Part shown: positions 17,775 through 27,196 of the stretch, piece by piece
Layout of the letters: every line of letters starts with the position of its first letter
Numbering within the stretch: the first letter of the stretch is position 1
DNA from: Hyphomicrobium methylovorum
Lineage (GTDB): Bacteria; Pseudomonadota; Alphaproteobacteria; Rhizobiales; Hyphomicrobiaceae
Length of the DNA stretch: 64,000 nucleotides
Direction: 5' to 3'
Assembly: GCF_013626205.1 (NCBI RefSeq)
Contig: NZ_QHJE01000001.1
Coordinates: forward strand, 1,612,001-1,676,000
Program-made: the position numbers and the translations under genes
The notes under the pieces: generated by a model
The model's database searches: none
Told to the model about the DNA's origin: nothing
Seen by the model: only the letters and a program-made list of their open reading frames with translations

Positions 17775-18443
17775 ATGACGCAAGACGCCAACATGGGGAC
17801 GACCACGAACAGGCCCGCGCGCAAGCGCTGGTTTCCCTTCAATGCTGAGCAGACGATCAACCTGCTGAGCGAGTTCGGCCCGCTCGTGACGATGTTCGTC
17901 ATAAATGCCTTCTACGGCATCAACGCGGGCACGTGGGCGCTGATTGTCACGACCGTGATGGCGATCGCGGTGATGTTTTATATGTTCCGCCGCCCGCCGA
18001 TCTTTCCGCTCATCGCATCGACCGTGACGGTGGTGTTTGGCGCGCTCACGATCGCGACGCAGGATCCGATGTGGATCCAAATCAAGGTGACGATCTTCAA
18101 CGCGCTGTTCGGTGCGTTCCTGGTTTCGGGCCTTTGGCTGAAGAAGAACTTTTTCAAGTATGTCTTCGAGAAGACGTTCCACTACACCGACGAAGGTTGG
18201 AATAAGTTCACCTGGAGCTTTGCGATCTTCTTTTTCCTGACAGCCATCGCGAATGAGTATGTGCGCCGCGTCTATCACGACGATCAGTTCTACAACCTGT
18301 TCGGACATGAAATGAATGGCGTGAACGTCTGGATTTTGTTCAAGGTTGCGATCGTGCTGCCGGTGACGGGACTCTATGCCTGGGTCATGACGCGGCACCT
18401 TCAGAAATATCGGATTCCCGATCCGTCCCAAGAGCGAGGCTGA
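17775..18443 (+). CDS. YciB / septation protein A family membrane protein, copy 1
   Basis: Inner-membrane protein of 222 aa with about five or six helices. It matches the IspZ/YciB family through NLLSEFGPLVTMFVINAFYGI, DPMWIQIKVTIFNALFGAFL and WNKFTWSFAIFFFLTAIANE. YciB affects septation and envelope integrity in E. coli and Shigella. The start at 17775 is preferred because CTGAGG precedes it by five bases; earlier ATG 17751 is possible. It follows ftsY by 26 bases and precedes a second YciB copy by 6 bases. Confidence 0.9.
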   Translation: MTQDANMGTTTNRPARKRWFPFNAEQTINLLSEFGPLVTMFVINAFYGINAGTWALIVTTVMAIAVMFYMFRRPPIFPLIASTVTVVFGALTIATQDPMWIQIKVTIFNALFGAFLVSGLWLKKNFFKYVFEKTFHYTDEGWNKFTWSFAIFFFLTAIANEYVRRVYHDDQFYNLFGHEMNGVNVWILFKVAIVLPVTGLYAWVMTRHLQKYRIPDPSQERG

Positions 18444-18449
18444 GCGGCT

Positions 18450-19064
18450 ATGAGCGAGCAAGACAAACCGTCCGGCGCCGAGGCCGAGGAGAACAGCGGG
18501 CCGCAGTTCGATCGCAAGCAACTCCTCAAGATGGCGATCGAGTTTGGGCCGCTGGTGGTGTTCTTCTTCGCGAACAGTCAGTACGGCATCTTCGCCGGAA
18601 CCGCGGCGTTTATGGTGGCGACCGTGGTGTCGCTGATTGCGTCGTGGTCGCTGCTCGGCAAGATCGCAACGATGCCGCTGGTCACCGGCGTGTTTGTCAT
18701 GGTGTTCGGCGCGCTGACGCTATGGCTGCAGGACGATCACTTCATCAAGGTGAAGCCGACGATCGTGAACGGCTTGTTTGCTGCCATTCTGTTTGGCGGG
18801 CTCTTGGCCAACCGGCTGTTTCTCAAAATCGTATTTGGCGACGTTATGCGTTTGGAAGAGGAAGGCTGGCGCATTCTTACCGTGCGCTGGGCGCTGTTCT
18901 TCGTGTTTCTCGCCGGGCTGAATGAAGTGGTTTGGCGGACGTGCACCACCGATACGTGGGTCGCCTTCAAGGTGTTCGCGATTATGCCGATCACCTTTGT
19001 TTTTGCGCTAGCACAAGTTGGGATACTGAAAAAATATGAGCTTTCAACCTCAGGAAGCAGATAA
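18450..19064 (+). CDS. YciB / septation protein A family membrane protein, copy 2
   Basis: Second YciB-family protein (204 aa), six bases downstream of the first and collinear with it: LLKMAIEFGPLVVFFFANSQYGI aligns with the first copy's N-terminus, DDHFIKVKPTIVNGLFAAILF with its middle, and EEGWRILTVRWALFFVFLAGLNEVVWR with its Trp-rich third part. Identity between the copies is clearly partial, so the duplication is old. Ends before a Rho-independent terminator. Paired copies could form a heteromeric membrane unit (inference). Confidence 0.9.
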   Translation: MSEQDKPSGAEAEENSGPQFDRKQLLKMAIEFGPLVVFFFANSQYGIFAGTAAFMVATVVSLIASWSLLGKIATMPLVTGVFVMVFGALTLWLQDDHFIKVKPTIVNGLFAAILFGGLLANRLFLKIVFGDVMRLEEEGWRILTVRWALFFVFLAGLNEVVWRTCTTDTWVAFKVFAIMPITFVFALAQVGILKKYELSTSGSR

Positions 19065-19105
19065 TTGTAAGTGTATTTTACGTATTTAACTTGGCGTTTA
19101 TCAGT

Positions 19106-19140
19106 ATGCGTCGGGTTCCCTTGCGCATTAGATTTTTTTT
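19106..19140 (+). terminator. Rho-independent terminator after the yciB pair
   Basis: Stem ATGCG / CGCAT (19106-19110 with 19124-19128) with inner GGG/CCC pairs, followed after three bases by TTTTTTTT at 19133-19140. It ends the mtaB-ftsY-yciB-yciB transcript. Confidence 0.75.
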
Positions 19141-19299
19141 CTTGTAGAATAGAAATTCGACTAGACGAGATGCTGCTCATCGTGTTTTTGAGCTGAAGGA
19201 AAACTTCTCAAAAGAAGCGTTTCACTTTGCGAAACCTGCGGGACGGGCGGGTGCTCGCAGGGATTCTGGGCGCGTGAGCGAAACGTGTGGGGCACATGA

Positions 19300-19776
19300 A
19301 TGGGACGAGATTCTCCGAACAACCGTCTGGAGCGTTCGCCGCTGCATTTGTTGCATCGGGCAGGACAATGCGCGGCGGAGCTTTTTCAGCTGGAGACTGC
19401 AGGCGAGACGCTGACACCTCGGCAGTATGCGTTGCTGGTGGTTGTCGCCAATAACGAGGGCTTGAGCCAGACGCAGCTTGTCGAGTTGACCGGTATCGAT
19501 CGTTCGACGCTCGCCGACGTGGTGCGGCGGATGATGAAGAAGGGTTTGCTACAGCGGCGACGGACGCGGGACGATGCGCGAGCTTACGCTGTGAAGCTGA
19601 CGGAGCTCGGCGTTAAGACGCTGAAGAGCCATGATCCGCTGGCGCGTCGTGTCGACGAGCGCCTGCTTTCGACGCTGTCCGCTTCGGATCGCGATCGTTT
19701 CGTCAAAAACCTGAACGCGATTGTTCAGGCGACGGGTCGGACGAAGACGAAAGTTGACGGGAAGGCAAAGTATTGA
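19300..19776 (+). CDS. MarR-family transcriptional regulator
   Basis: Winged-helix repressor-type protein of 158 aa. The DNA-binding part is visible as LTPRQYALLVVVANNEGLSQTQLVELTGIDRSTLADVVRRMMKKGLLQRRRTRDDAR-type sequence (about residues 42-98), including the Asp-Asp-Arg wing. Helices at both ends (LLHRAGQCAAELF and LLSTLSASDRDRFVKNL) form the dimer. It stands alone between a terminator and the convergent asd gene, so no target gene or ligand can be read from context. Confidence 0.9.
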   Translation: MGRDSPNNRLERSPLHLLHRAGQCAAELFQLETAGETLTPRQYALLVVVANNEGLSQTQLVELTGIDRSTLADVVRRMMKKGLLQRRRTRDDARAYAVKLTELGVKTLKSHDPLARRVDERLLSTLSASDRDRFVKNLNAIVQATGRTKTKVDGKAKY

Positions 19777-19852
19777 GGCTGGTGTCACCACCAGCCTCGC
19801 AGCATATTTAGCGATGCTTTCATACGGCGCCGATCTGACGATCCGGCGCCGT
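19775..19852. terminator. Two hairpins between convergent marR and asd
   Basis: GAGGCTGGT / ACCAGCCTC (19775-19783 with 19790-19798) overlaps the marR stop, and ACGGCGCCG / CGGCGCCGT (19824-19832 with 19844-19852) sits 8 bases after the asd end. Both stems are perfect 9-mers without T tracts; they probably protect or end the two convergent mRNAs. Confidence 0.55.
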
Positions 19853-19859
19853 AAACGTA

Positions 19860-20888
19860 TCAAGCGGCCTGACGCACAAGACGCTGGTTGATGAGCGTTT
19901 CGGCGATCTGCACCGCGTTGAGGGCGGCGCCCTTCAAGAGGTTGTCCGATACGATCCACATCGAGAGGCCGTTCTCGACCGTTGCGTCTTCGCGGATGCG
20001 GGACACGAACGTCGAGAATTCGCCAGCCGACTCGACCGGCGTGACGTAGCCGCCGGGTTCACGCTTATCGACAACCATGATGCCAGGCGCCGAGCGCAGA
20101 ATCTCGCGGGCCTCATCCGATGAAATCGGCTTTTCGAATTCGATGTTGACCGCTTCCGAATGGCCGACGAACACCGGCACGCGCACGCACGTGGCCGTGA
20201 GCTTGATCTTGGGATCGAGAATCTTCTTCGTCTCGACCAGCATCTTCCATTCCTCTTTCGTGTAGCCGTCTTCCATGAAGACGTCGATGTGAGGAATGCA
20301 GTTGAAGGCGATCTGCTTCGGAAACTTCTTCGGTTCGACTTCCTGGCCGGGCACATACTTGCCCTTGGTCTGCTGCCAGAGTTCGTCCATTGCGTCCTTG
20401 CCCGCACCTGACACCGACTGATAGGTCGAGACGGTGACGCGCTTGATCGTTGCAGCATCGTGCAACGGCTTCAGCGTGACGACGAGCTGCGCGGTGGAGC
20501 AGTTCGGATTGGCAATGATGTTCTTCTTCGTGAAGCCAGCCAGCGCGTCGGCGTTGACCTCAGGCACGACCAACGGCACGTCCTGGTCGTAGCGCCAGCA
20601 CGACGAGTTATCGATGACGATCGTGCCCTGCGCACCAATGCGCGGCGACCATTCCTTCGAGACGGTCGAACCGGCCGACATGAGGCAGAAGTCGACGCCC
20701 TTGAAGTCGAACGTCTCAAGGTCGCGGCATTTGAGAACCTTATCGCCGTAGGAGACTTCCGTTCCGATGGAACGGCGCGAGGCGAGGGGATAGAGTTCGC
20801 TAACCGGGAAATTACGTTCCGCGAGCACGTTCAGCATTTCGCGGCCGACGTTACCGGTAGCGCCGACGATGGCGACCTTGTAGCCCAT
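19860..20888 (-). CDS. asd: Aspartate-semialdehyde dehydrogenase
   Basis: NADPH enzyme that reduces aspartyl phosphate to aspartate semialdehyde for lysine, threonine and methionine. The 342-aa protein has the nucleotide-binding motif GATGNVGREML (residues 9-19) and the active-site Cys130 in ANPNCSTAQLV; SGAGKDAMDEL and the later GHSEAVNIEF are further family motifs. Start ATG 20888 is the family N-terminus (MGYKVAIVG); the frame remains open upstream without protein-like sequence. Divergent from the small secreted protein gene at 21070. Confidence 0.97.
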   Translation of the reverse strand: MGYKVAIVGATGNVGREMLNVLAERNFPVSELYPLASRRSIGTEVSYGDKVLKCRDLETFDFKGVDFCLMSAGSTVSKEWSPRIGAQGTIVIDNSSCWRYDQDVPLVVPEVNADALAGFTKKNIIANPNCSTAQLVVTLKPLHDAATIKRVTVSTYQSVSGAGKDAMDELWQQTKGKYVPGQEVEPKKFPKQIAFNCIPHIDVFMEDGYTKEEWKMLVETKKILDPKIKLTATCVRVPVFVGHSEAVNIEFEKPISSDEAREILRSAPGIMVVDKREPGGYVTPVESAGEFSTFVSRIREDATVENGLSMWIVSDNLLKGAALNAVQIAETLINQRLVRQAA

Positions 20889-21069
20889 AAGTGCATGTCC
20901 TTGAATTGCCGGGGTGCGCGGACGTCCGATCCGCGCGACGCATAGTTCCGGTTCGATCACATACGCGGCCCGGGTTCGAGATTCAAGGTCAGCGCGGGTG
21001 TCGCCAGCGTCACGCGTCACATTCTATTCACCATTTGGCGCTCCAATCACAGTGATCGCGAGGGATGCC

Positions 21070-21519
21070 ATGCTGCCGAGACTAGCTGCCGTTTTTCTTG
21101 CGTTGGCGCTTGTTGGCGCTGGGTTGAGCCAGCGGGCGCAGGCGGTGCAGACCGTTTGGCTGACCGACAGCGAGATAACCGAGCATTTCGCCGATACGAC
21201 GATCGATGGCCGCTATGCCAGCGGACGGGCGTTTACGGAGCGCTATGATCGCGATGGGCGGCTGACATACATCGAGCGCGGGGTGACGATGACGGGCCAT
21301 TGGTCCGCCACCGAAGGCACGCTGTGCACGATCTACCAGTCTGACGCGTCCGGCGGCTGTTACCGGGTGGCGCGTGTCGATACCAACTGCTTCGAGTTCT
21401 ATTTCGTATCCCGCACCGAGGAAGCGGCGCCGGGTCCGCCGGGTGGCAAACCACGCTGGACGGCGCGGGGAGCCATCCAAGGCCGCCCAAGCGCGTGCCG
21501 GGACGAACCGTCGGTTTGA
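21070..21519 (+). CDS. Secreted protein of unknown function
   Basis: A 149-residue protein with a clear signal peptide (MLPRLAAVFLALALVGAGLS, cleaved near AQA-V). GAGGGA lies about 6 bases before the ATG at 21070, which fixes the start. The mature domain (about 27-125) has the pattern TDSEITEHFADTTIDGRYAS, then GHWSATEGTLCTIYQ and GGCYRVARVDTNCFEFYFVS, similar in style to the small periplasmic proteins annotated DUF995 in rhizobia. Cys residues near 98, 109 and 119 may form a disulfide. Function unknown. Confidence 0.75.
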   Translation: MLPRLAAVFLALALVGAGLSQRAQAVQTVWLTDSEITEHFADTTIDGRYASGRAFTERYDRDGRLTYIERGVTMTGHWSATEGTLCTIYQSDASGGCYRVARVDTNCFEFYFVSRTEEAAPGPPGGKPRWTARGAIQGRPSACRDEPSV

Positions 21520-21602
21520 TGGTCGAGTTTTCGGTTGCGCCTTCCGACCTTCCGACCTTCTTAGAGAGAGCCAGCCGGAAGGCGCGAACGCGGATTGTGG
21601 GC

Positions 21603-22718
21603 TTAGGCCGCGAGTGCCTTGAGCTCGGTTTCGATCGCTTGGCCCATGCCGCTCGTGCCGACTTTGGTCATGCCGTCCTGCATGATGTCGCTCGTGCGAA
21701 GCCCCTTATCGAGCACGCGCGCGATGGCCTGATCCACGAGATCGGCTTCGGCACCCATATCGAAGGAGTAGCGCAGGGCCATGCCGAAGGAGGCAATGGT
21801 GGCTATCGGATTGGCGAGGCCCTTGCCTGCGATGTCGGGAGCGGAGCCGTGCACCGGCTCGTAAAGTGCTTTGCGGCGGCCCGTTTCGGGATCAACTGAA
21901 CCGAGAGAAGCGGACGGCAGCATGCCGAGCGAGCCCGTCATCATCGCGGCTTCATCGGACAGCACGTCGCCGAAGAGATTGTCGGTGACGATGACGTCGA
22001 ACTGCTTCGGATTGCGAATGAGCTGCATGGCGCAGTTATCAGCCAAGATGTGCTCAAGCTGCACGTCCGGCGCGTAAGCCGCGTGTACGGCCGTCACGAC
22101 TTCCTTCCAGAGGACGCCGGTGCGCATGACGTTGTGCTTCTCAGCGGAGTGCACCTTGCCGCCGCGCTTGCGGGCGAGGTCGAAGGCGACCTTGGCGATG
22201 CGCTCGATTTCATGCGTGCTGTAGATCTGCGTATCGACGGCGCGTTTTTCACCGTTTTCGAGCGTGACGATTTCCTTCGGCTCTCCGAAGTAAACGCCGC
22301 CGGTCAGTTCGCGCACGATCATCAGGTCGAGGCCTTCGACGAGTTCGCGCTTCAGGCTCGATGCGTCCGCGAGGGCCGGATAGCAGATTGCCGGGCGCAA
22401 GTTGGCGAAGAGACCGAGATCCTTGCGCAGGCGCAGAAGACCCGCTTCCGGGCGATGCTGATAGGGAACGCCGGCCCACTTCGGTCCACCGACCGAGCCG
22501 AAAATGACGGCCCCGGCACGCTCGGCCTTGGCCATCGCTGCGTCAGTGATCGCCACGCCGTGCGCGTCATAGGCGGCACCACCGACCAGATCGCGATCGA
22601 TTTCAAAGCGCGCTGTGTTGCTGCGGGCGTTGAAGAACGCGATCACGCGTTCGACTTCGGCGATGGTCTCGACGCCAATGCCGTCACCTGGAAGGAGAAG
22701 AAGCGCGTGTGTGGTCAT
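21603..22718 (-). CDS. leuB: 3-isopropylmalate dehydrogenase
   Basis: Third step of leucine synthesis: NAD-dependent oxidation and decarboxylation of 3-isopropylmalate. The 371-aa product shows [12 protein letters not shown] at the N-terminus, the substrate-binding arginines in [19 protein letters not shown], and metal-binding Asp residues in [38 protein letters not shown] matches the NAD site. The pathway is scattered in this genome: leuD is at 55.3 kb and leuC at 59.4 kb in the window. Confidence 0.97.
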   Translation of the reverse strand: MTTHALLLLPGDGIGVETIAEVERVIAFFNARSNTARFEIDRDLVGGAAYDAHGVAITDAAMAKAERAGAVIFGSVGGPKWAGVPYQHRPEAGLLRLRKDLGLFANLRPAICYPALADASSLKRELVEGLDLMIVRELTGGVYFGEPKEIVTLENGEKRAVDTQIYSTHEIERIAKVAFDLARKRGGKVHSAEKHNVMRTGVLWKEVVTAVHAAYAPDVQLEHILADNCAMQLIRNPKQFDVIVTDNLFGDVLSDEAAMMTGSLGMLPSASLGSVDPETGRRKALYEPVHGSAPDIAGKGLANPIATIASFGMALRYSFDMGAEADLVDQAIARVLDKGLRTSDIMQDGMTKVGTSGMGQAIETELKALAA

Positions 22719-22880
22719 GGAGGAAAGCCTCTGGCAGGGCTGCGGAGGAATGGAGTGGTCCGAGTGCTAGCCCTCCGACCCGCGCCGAGCAAGCGGCTCA
22801 GGGAAAAAAGAACACTTTGGCGCATGTCACGGTGAAGGCGGCGTGATGTGCGGGATGTGGCACAGCGGGGTGCGCCGTGC

Positions 22881-23477
22881 CTAGCCCGCGAACGGCAAGG
22901 GGAAGGCCAGCGTGAAGCCGCCGACCGTCGAGAGGATTCCCAACCCACCGAGAAGGAAGCTGCCAAATAGCAGGAAGTTTCCGCCCGAGATGATCGCCAC
23001 GGATGCCAACACGATTGCGATCTGCAACAGCGCTTGTCCGTAATCGAAATACGGTCCGCGTTTGATCGCTTCATCGCGCTCGCCCTCGAGCGCCTTGCCC
23101 TTATTGAAGAGTTCGTCGAGGCCCTCGCCGCTTACGGGATCGGACGTGAGCTTCTTGTCCTGCTCTTTGTAGTCGCTGATTTTTGCTTCGATGAGTTTGC
23201 GGACGTCTTCGGGCATTCCCGGCGTCGCTTTCAAGCGGATGTCGAGTTCGTCAACGTGCAGCCGGAGAGCCTGGCGGCGCGCATTCTTGGCTTGAAAAAA
23301 GGCCCAGACGTTCGAAGCGGCGATGTTCTGGCGATTGGAGTCTTGATCGGCGTTGCTGGCGCCTAAGCTGCAAATCGCGAGGATGACGGCGAGAATGCCG
23401 ATATAGACGCCGACGAGCCGGTCGCGCGTTCTCATGTTCTCGCGGTCTGAGTCGAGCCCCAATTCCTCCAAAGCCAT
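22881..23477 (-). CDS. DUF4337-type membrane protein
   Basis: A 198-residue protein with one membrane helix near residues 22-42 (LVGVYIGILAVILAICSLGA), a soluble helical middle rich in charged residues (NVWAFFQAKNARRQALRLHVDELD, 55-140), and two C-terminal helices (about 148-196). This layout and the ASNVWAFFQAKN motif fit the DUF4337 family. No function is known. It lies between gpmA and leuB on the same strand, 27 bases upstream of gpmA. Confidence 0.75.
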   Translation of the reverse strand: MALEELGLDSDRENMRTRDRLVGVYIGILAVILAICSLGASNADQDSNRQNIAASNVWAFFQAKNARRQALRLHVDELDIRLKATPGMPEDVRKLIEAKISDYKEQDKKLTSDPVSGEGLDELFNKGKALEGERDEAIKRGPYFDYGQALLQIAIVLASVAIISGGNFLLFGSFLLGGLGILSTVGGFTLAFPLPFAG

Positions 23478-23504
23478 CTCGCGTTTCCCCCTCTCAGACA
23501 GCTT

Positions 23505-24179
23505 TTAAATGATGCGATCTTCCGGTGGCGCCGCGAGTGATCGCGCGGGCAGCAGATCCTTGCGGTCGATGGCGCGGCCGTCGGCGCCGAGGCGATAGAG
23601 AATGGGGGCCCCAGTCGCGAGTTCGCGCTGCAGGATTTCGTCGCCTGACAAGCCCTCGAGGATCATGAGGAGTGCGCGCAGCGAATTGCCGTGCGCGGTG
23701 ATGATGACGTTCTTGCCCTGCGTAATCTGCGGCCAGATCGCCTTGTCGTAATAAGGCTGCACGCGCGCGAGCGTATCTTTCAGACTTTCGCCGCCGGGCG
23801 GGGGAATGTCGTACGAGCGGCGCCAGAGCTGCACCTGCGGTTCGCCCCACTTCTTGCGCGCTTCGTCTTTGTTCAAGCCGGACAGTTCGCCGTAGTCGCG
23901 TTCGTTGAGCGCCTCGTTTCGAATGATGGGAAGATCCGTCTGATGAAGTTCGGACAGGATGATGTCGAGTGTGCGCTGGGCGCGCTTGAGCGAACTCGTA
24001 AAGCCGATATCGAATTTGACGCGATGGTCGCGGATCATGCGGCCTGCGACGCGTGCTTCGATGACACCCTTCTCGGTGAGATCTGGATTGCGCCAACCGG
24101 TGAAAAGGTTGAGGCGATTCCATTCGCTTTCGCCATGGCGAACAAGAACGAGGATATTGTCTGTGAGCGCGTCTGTCAT
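23505..24179 (-). CDS. gpmA: 2,3-bisphosphoglycerate-dependent phosphoglycerate mutase
   Basis: Interconverts 3- and 2-phosphoglycerate in glycolysis. The 224-aa protein carries the phospho-histidine motif VRHGESEWN (His15), the catalytic Glu in [12 protein letters not shown], and the second histidine in [14 protein letters not shown]. It is slightly shorter than the 250-aa E. coli enzyme, as is typical in alphaproteobacteria. It follows dapB on the same strand with a 42-base gap, so the two are probably co-transcribed. Confidence 0.94.
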   Translation of the reverse strand: MTDALTDNILVLVRHGESEWNRLNLFTGWRNPDLTEKGVIEARVAGRMIRDHRVKFDIGFTSSLKRAQRTLDIILSELHQTDLPIIRNEALNERDYGELSGLNKDEARKKWGEPQVQLWRRSYDIPPPGGESLKDTLARVQPYYDKAIWPQITQGKNVIITAHGNSLRALLMILEGLSGDEILQRELATGAPILYRLGADGRAIDRKDLLPARSLAAPPEDRII

Positions 24180-24221
24180 ATCGCAGTCAGTTATTACCTC
24201 AGCGTTGTGTTTCTACGTCGA

Positions 24222-25019
24222 TCAGATCCCGAGAACGTCAGCCATGCTGTAGAGACCGGGCGGCCGGTCCTTCGTCCAGACGGCGGCTTTCACGGCACCG
24301 CGGGCGAATATTCCGCGGTCGGTGGCGCGGTGCGTGAGTTCGATCCGTTCGCCCGGCCCGGCGAAATAAACGGTGTGCTCGCCGACGACATTGCCGCCGC
24401 GCAAGGTGGCGAACCCGATGTCTCCGGGTTTGCGTGCGCCCGTATGCCCGTCACGGACGCGGACGGAATGGTCTTCAAGGCCGATGTTGCGTCCGGCAGC
24501 CGCCGCGTCTCCGAGCATAAGCGCCGTTCCGGAGGGCGCGTCGACCTTCATCCGGTGATGCATTTCTACTATTTCGATGTCGTATTCGTTCCCGAGCACG
24601 GCCGCGACGCGCTTCGTCAGCGCGGCAAGCAGATTGACACCGAGGCTCATGTTTCCGGCTTTGACGATCGCTGTCTGCTTCGCAGCGTCTGCGATTGCGC
24701 GCTCGCCTGCCGCATCGAAACCTGTGGTTCCCAAAATATGCGCGGTGCGCGATTGCGCGGCGAGGCGCGCGAATTCAACGCTGGCTTTCGGAACCGTGAA
24801 ATCGACGATGGCGTCGGCGGCGGCGATGACAGCGGCCGCGTCGCTCGTGACGGTTACGCCGAGACGTTCGGTGCCGGCGAGCTCGCCCGCATCCTTGCCA
24901 AGCTCCGGAGAGCCAGCGCTTTCGGTTGCGCCACTAACGGTACAGCCGGGCTCAGCTGCGATCGCCAAGATCAGTTCGCGACCCATACGGCCGGCCGCGC
25001 CCATGACGGCAATCTTCAT
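24222..25019 (-). CDS. dapB: 4-hydroxy-tetrahydrodipicolinate reductase
   Basis: NAD(P)H reductase of the lysine/diaminopimelate pathway, 265 aa. The Rossmann motif [10 protein letters not shown] is at residues 7-16, and the substrate-binding signature [16 protein letters not shown] holds the catalytic His and Lys. Start ATG 25019 follows the family N-terminus ([10 protein letters not shown]); an upstream in-frame ATG adds ten residues without support. dapB is followed by gpmA, a frequent pair in Hyphomicrobiales. Confidence 0.96.
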   Translation of the reverse strand: MKIAVMGAAGRMGRELILAIAAEPGCTVSGATESAGSPELGKDAGELAGTERLGVTVTSDAAAVIAAADAIVDFTVPKASVEFARLAAQSRTAHILGTTGFDAAGERAIADAAKQTAIVKAGNMSLGVNLLAALTKRVAAVLGNEYDIEIVEMHHRMKVDAPSGTALMLGDAAAAGRNIGLEDHSVRVRDGHTGARKPGDIGFATLRGGNVVGEHTVYFAGPGERIELTHRATDRGIFARGAVKAAVWTKDRPPGLYSMADVLGI

Positions 25020-25145
25020 TGCTGCTCCATTCGTGTCGTGAACCGGCAACCCCGGCGAGCCGATATAGCAATGCTACCGGGTGAGAGGAAGGCTGGCGGC
25101 GCTGAAATTGTCTGTTCAGAGTGTTTCAGCGCTCGCGCGACCGCT

Positions 25146-25688
25146 TTAAACCGGGGATTTCTGCCCCGAGACGCGGCCCATCGCCTCGACGATCAGCGAC
25201 TTGGCTTCGTCGACATGGCCCCAGTGCTTGATCTTCACCCACTTGCCGGGTTCGAGGTCTTTGTAGTGGGCGAAAAAGTGCTCGATCTGTTCCAGCGAAA
25301 TCGGCGGCAGATCGGTGAAGGTTTTGATCGAGTCGTAGCGCTTCGTGAGGGCTCTTGACGGTACGGCAATAATTTTCTCGTCGCCGCCGCCGTCATCTTC
25401 CATCACCAGGACGCCGACAGGCCGGCAATTGATGACCGCGCCCGGGACGATTGCGCGCGTATTGCAGACGAGAACGTCGATCGGGTCGCCGTCGCGGGAG
25501 AGGGTGTGGGGTACGAAGCCGTAGTTCCCGGGATAGCGCATTGGCGTGTAGAGGAAGCGGTCGACGACGAGCGCGCCGGATGCTTTGTCCATCTCATATT
25601 TAATCGGCTCGCCACCGACGGGTACTTCGACAACGACATTGATGTCTTCGGGGGGCGTGATGCCGACTTTGATCGCGTCGAGACGCAT
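25146..25688 (-). CDS. ppa: Inorganic pyrophosphatase
   Basis: Soluble family I pyrophosphatase (180 aa) that drives biosynthesis by hydrolysing PPi. Metal-binding motif DGDPIDVLV is present, as are [18 protein letters not shown] and [19 protein letters not shown] that line the active site, and [13 protein letters not shown] near the C-terminus. Length is standard for the hexameric bacterial form. It ends 127 bases before dapB on the same strand. Confidence 0.97.
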   Translation of the reverse strand: MRLDAIKVGITPPEDINVVVEVPVGGEPIKYEMDKASGALVVDRFLYTPMRYPGNYGFVPHTLSRDGDPIDVLVCNTRAIVPGAVINCRPVGVLVMEDDGGGDEKIIAVPSRALTKRYDSIKTFTDLPPISLEQIEHFFAHYKDLEPGKWVKIKHWGHVDEAKSLIVEAMGRVSGQKSPV

Positions 25689-25813
25689 GGCTGGCCTTCT
25701 TCATGTTTCTGGTGGTGTGCTTGAGCGATGGAATGCAGCGAAACGCCATCCCGTACAACCGAGCTTAAGTCGCACCCTGGAGGGGGCGCTGCCGTGTCAC
25801 AAGGGCGTCGTTC

Positions 25814-26320
25814 TTACCACTCGTAGGAAATGCGTGTGGTGATGACTTTTCCGGTGCGTATGCACGAGCTGCGGCCGGGGCGGCCGCCGCATCGAAGGTA
25901 AAAATTGCGCGCGCCTTCGTTCTCGGTCAGAGCCCAGACGACGAGGCGTTCGAACCCAAGGTCGTCCAGGGTGGCGCGGCAGGTCTCGAACAAATGCTCT
26001 CCGAGGCCAAAGCCTTGGTAAACGGGAGCAAGATACAGCTCATAGATTTCCCCGGTATCGCGCCGCCCGCCGCGGGCGCGGCCGCAGGACGCGTAACCGA
26101 CGACGAACTCGCCATGCTGCAGCACGATGAGGTTGCGTTCGGTCGAGATCGTGCGCCGCCACCAGGCGGGATCGCGCCGCAGGATCTCATGCTCGATATG
26201 CTGGGAGGGGAGGATGCCAGTGTAGGCAAGGCGCCAGGATTCGGAAAAAATGCGGGCGAGTGCCGAAGCGTCGCTCGGGAGTGCATGTCGGACTGAAACA
26301 TCGAGACGTTGGTTCAACAT
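25814..26320 (-). CDS. GNAT-family N-acetyltransferase
   Basis: A 168-aa acetyltransferase-fold protein. The acetyl-CoA pyrophosphate loop region reads YQGFGLGEHLFETCRATLDD (about residues 98-117), preceded by strand IYELYLAPV, and ALTENEGARNFYLRCGGRPG follows as motif B. These are standard GNAT features. The substrate cannot be told; it may be a protein, antibiotic or small amine. Start ATG 26320 is followed by VSVRHALPSDASALARIFSE, the normal beta1-alpha1 of the fold. Confidence 0.88.
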   Translation of the reverse strand: MLNQRLDVSVRHALPSDASALARIFSESWRLAYTGILPSQHIEHEILRRDPAWWRRTISTERNLIVLQHGEFVVGYASCGRARGGRRDTGEIYELYLAPVYQGFGLGEHLFETCRATLDDLGFERLVVWALTENEGARNFYLRCGGRPGRSSCIRTGKVITTRISYEW

Positions 26321-26377
26321 GGGCGCAGTCTAGCGCCAACTTGAGCTTTGTGCATCTCTCGTATCGAGGGATCGGCA

Positions 26378-26409
26378 ATAAAAAACGCGAGGCAATATTA
26401 GCCTCGCGT
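26378..26409 (-). terminator. Rho-independent terminator after the phasin gene
   Basis: Minus strand: perfect stem ACGCGAGGC / GCCTCGCGT (26401-26409 with 26385-26393) and loop TAATATT, followed by TTTTTATT. It lies 57 bases after the phasin stop and faces that gene. Confidence 0.88.
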
Positions 26410-26466
26410 CGAGTAACGTCGTGGAGTGCCCCGTTACGAAGCCCCCGCAGAGCGGGAGCGTCGAAA

Positions 26467-26952
26467 TCAGCCGGCGTTCTTGAACTGGTCGAAGGACTTC
26501 GTCGTCGCGGCGCCAACCGTTTCGAGAGCCTGCTTCGTAACCTTGCTCGACAGTTCGAAGAGTTCCTTCGACTGCGAACCGGCGACTGCAAACTGCTGCT
26601 GCCAGTAGTTGGCCTGGAGACGGGCGATTTCCGGGAACGTGCGTGCACGAGCAATTGCCTGAGCAGCTTCGAAAGCGGCTTCGGTGTTTGCGAACGTGTT
26701 GGCGACGATCTTCTCGCTGATCGACTTAGCGCCAGCCTGCGTCGTCAGGAGGACTTCCTCAGCGACCTTGGCGTTGTCTTTCGCGAGCGAAGCGAACTTG
26801 TGGTACGCGTCGCGCGACTTAGCGATCGCGTCTTCTGCGAAAGCCGAAATGTTTTCCGGAACCTTGGCGTCTTTGCCAGCGGTAAACATCTCTTGAGCCT
26901 GACGGGTAAAGTCTTGGACTTGACGGGTGAAGACGTCGTTCATGGGGGACAC
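26467..26952 (-). CDS. Phasin-family protein
   Basis: A 161-residue, almost fully helical protein with the phasin pattern (FTRQVQDFTRQAQEMFTAGK, then AIARARTFPEIARLQANYWQQQF and a C-terminal ELSSKVTKQALETV). Phasins coat polyhydroxyalkanoate granules and also act as stress-related surface proteins. AGGAG precedes the ATG at 26952 by 7 bases. It is monocistronic, with its own terminator and a 244-base upstream gap. No PHA synthase gene is in the window, so a PHA role is family inference. Confidence 0.9.
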   Translation of the reverse strand: MSPMNDVFTRQVQDFTRQAQEMFTAGKDAKVPENISAFAEDAIAKSRDAYHKFASLAKDNAKVAEEVLLTTQAGAKSISEKIVANTFANTEAAFEAAQAIARARTFPEIARLQANYWQQQFAVAGSQSKELFELSSKVTKQALETVGAATTKSFDQFKNAG

Positions 26953-27196
26953 TCCTAATCTCTGAAAAGCGGCTTGTGTCTTGAATGCTGCGGGTGGACG
27001 CCCTGCGGCGAAACCATGCCCGTGATATAGCTCAGTCCGTTGTGCAGCGCAATATGTTTTTTGCGGTGCCTTCCAAAAAGCGGTCTGCGGAAGCCGATTT
27101 TTAAGACATTATGTCTCGACTATAGTCCTATATTAACTCTTCTGGGCAGGTTTGTCCCTACCCCACGCTTCGCATTTGCGAAACGGAGTCTGCGAC

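Noticed and set aside
23691-25358. Plus-strand frame of 555 codons
   Set aside because: It spans the antisense of gpmA, dapB and ppa; three well-supported genes on the other strand explain it.
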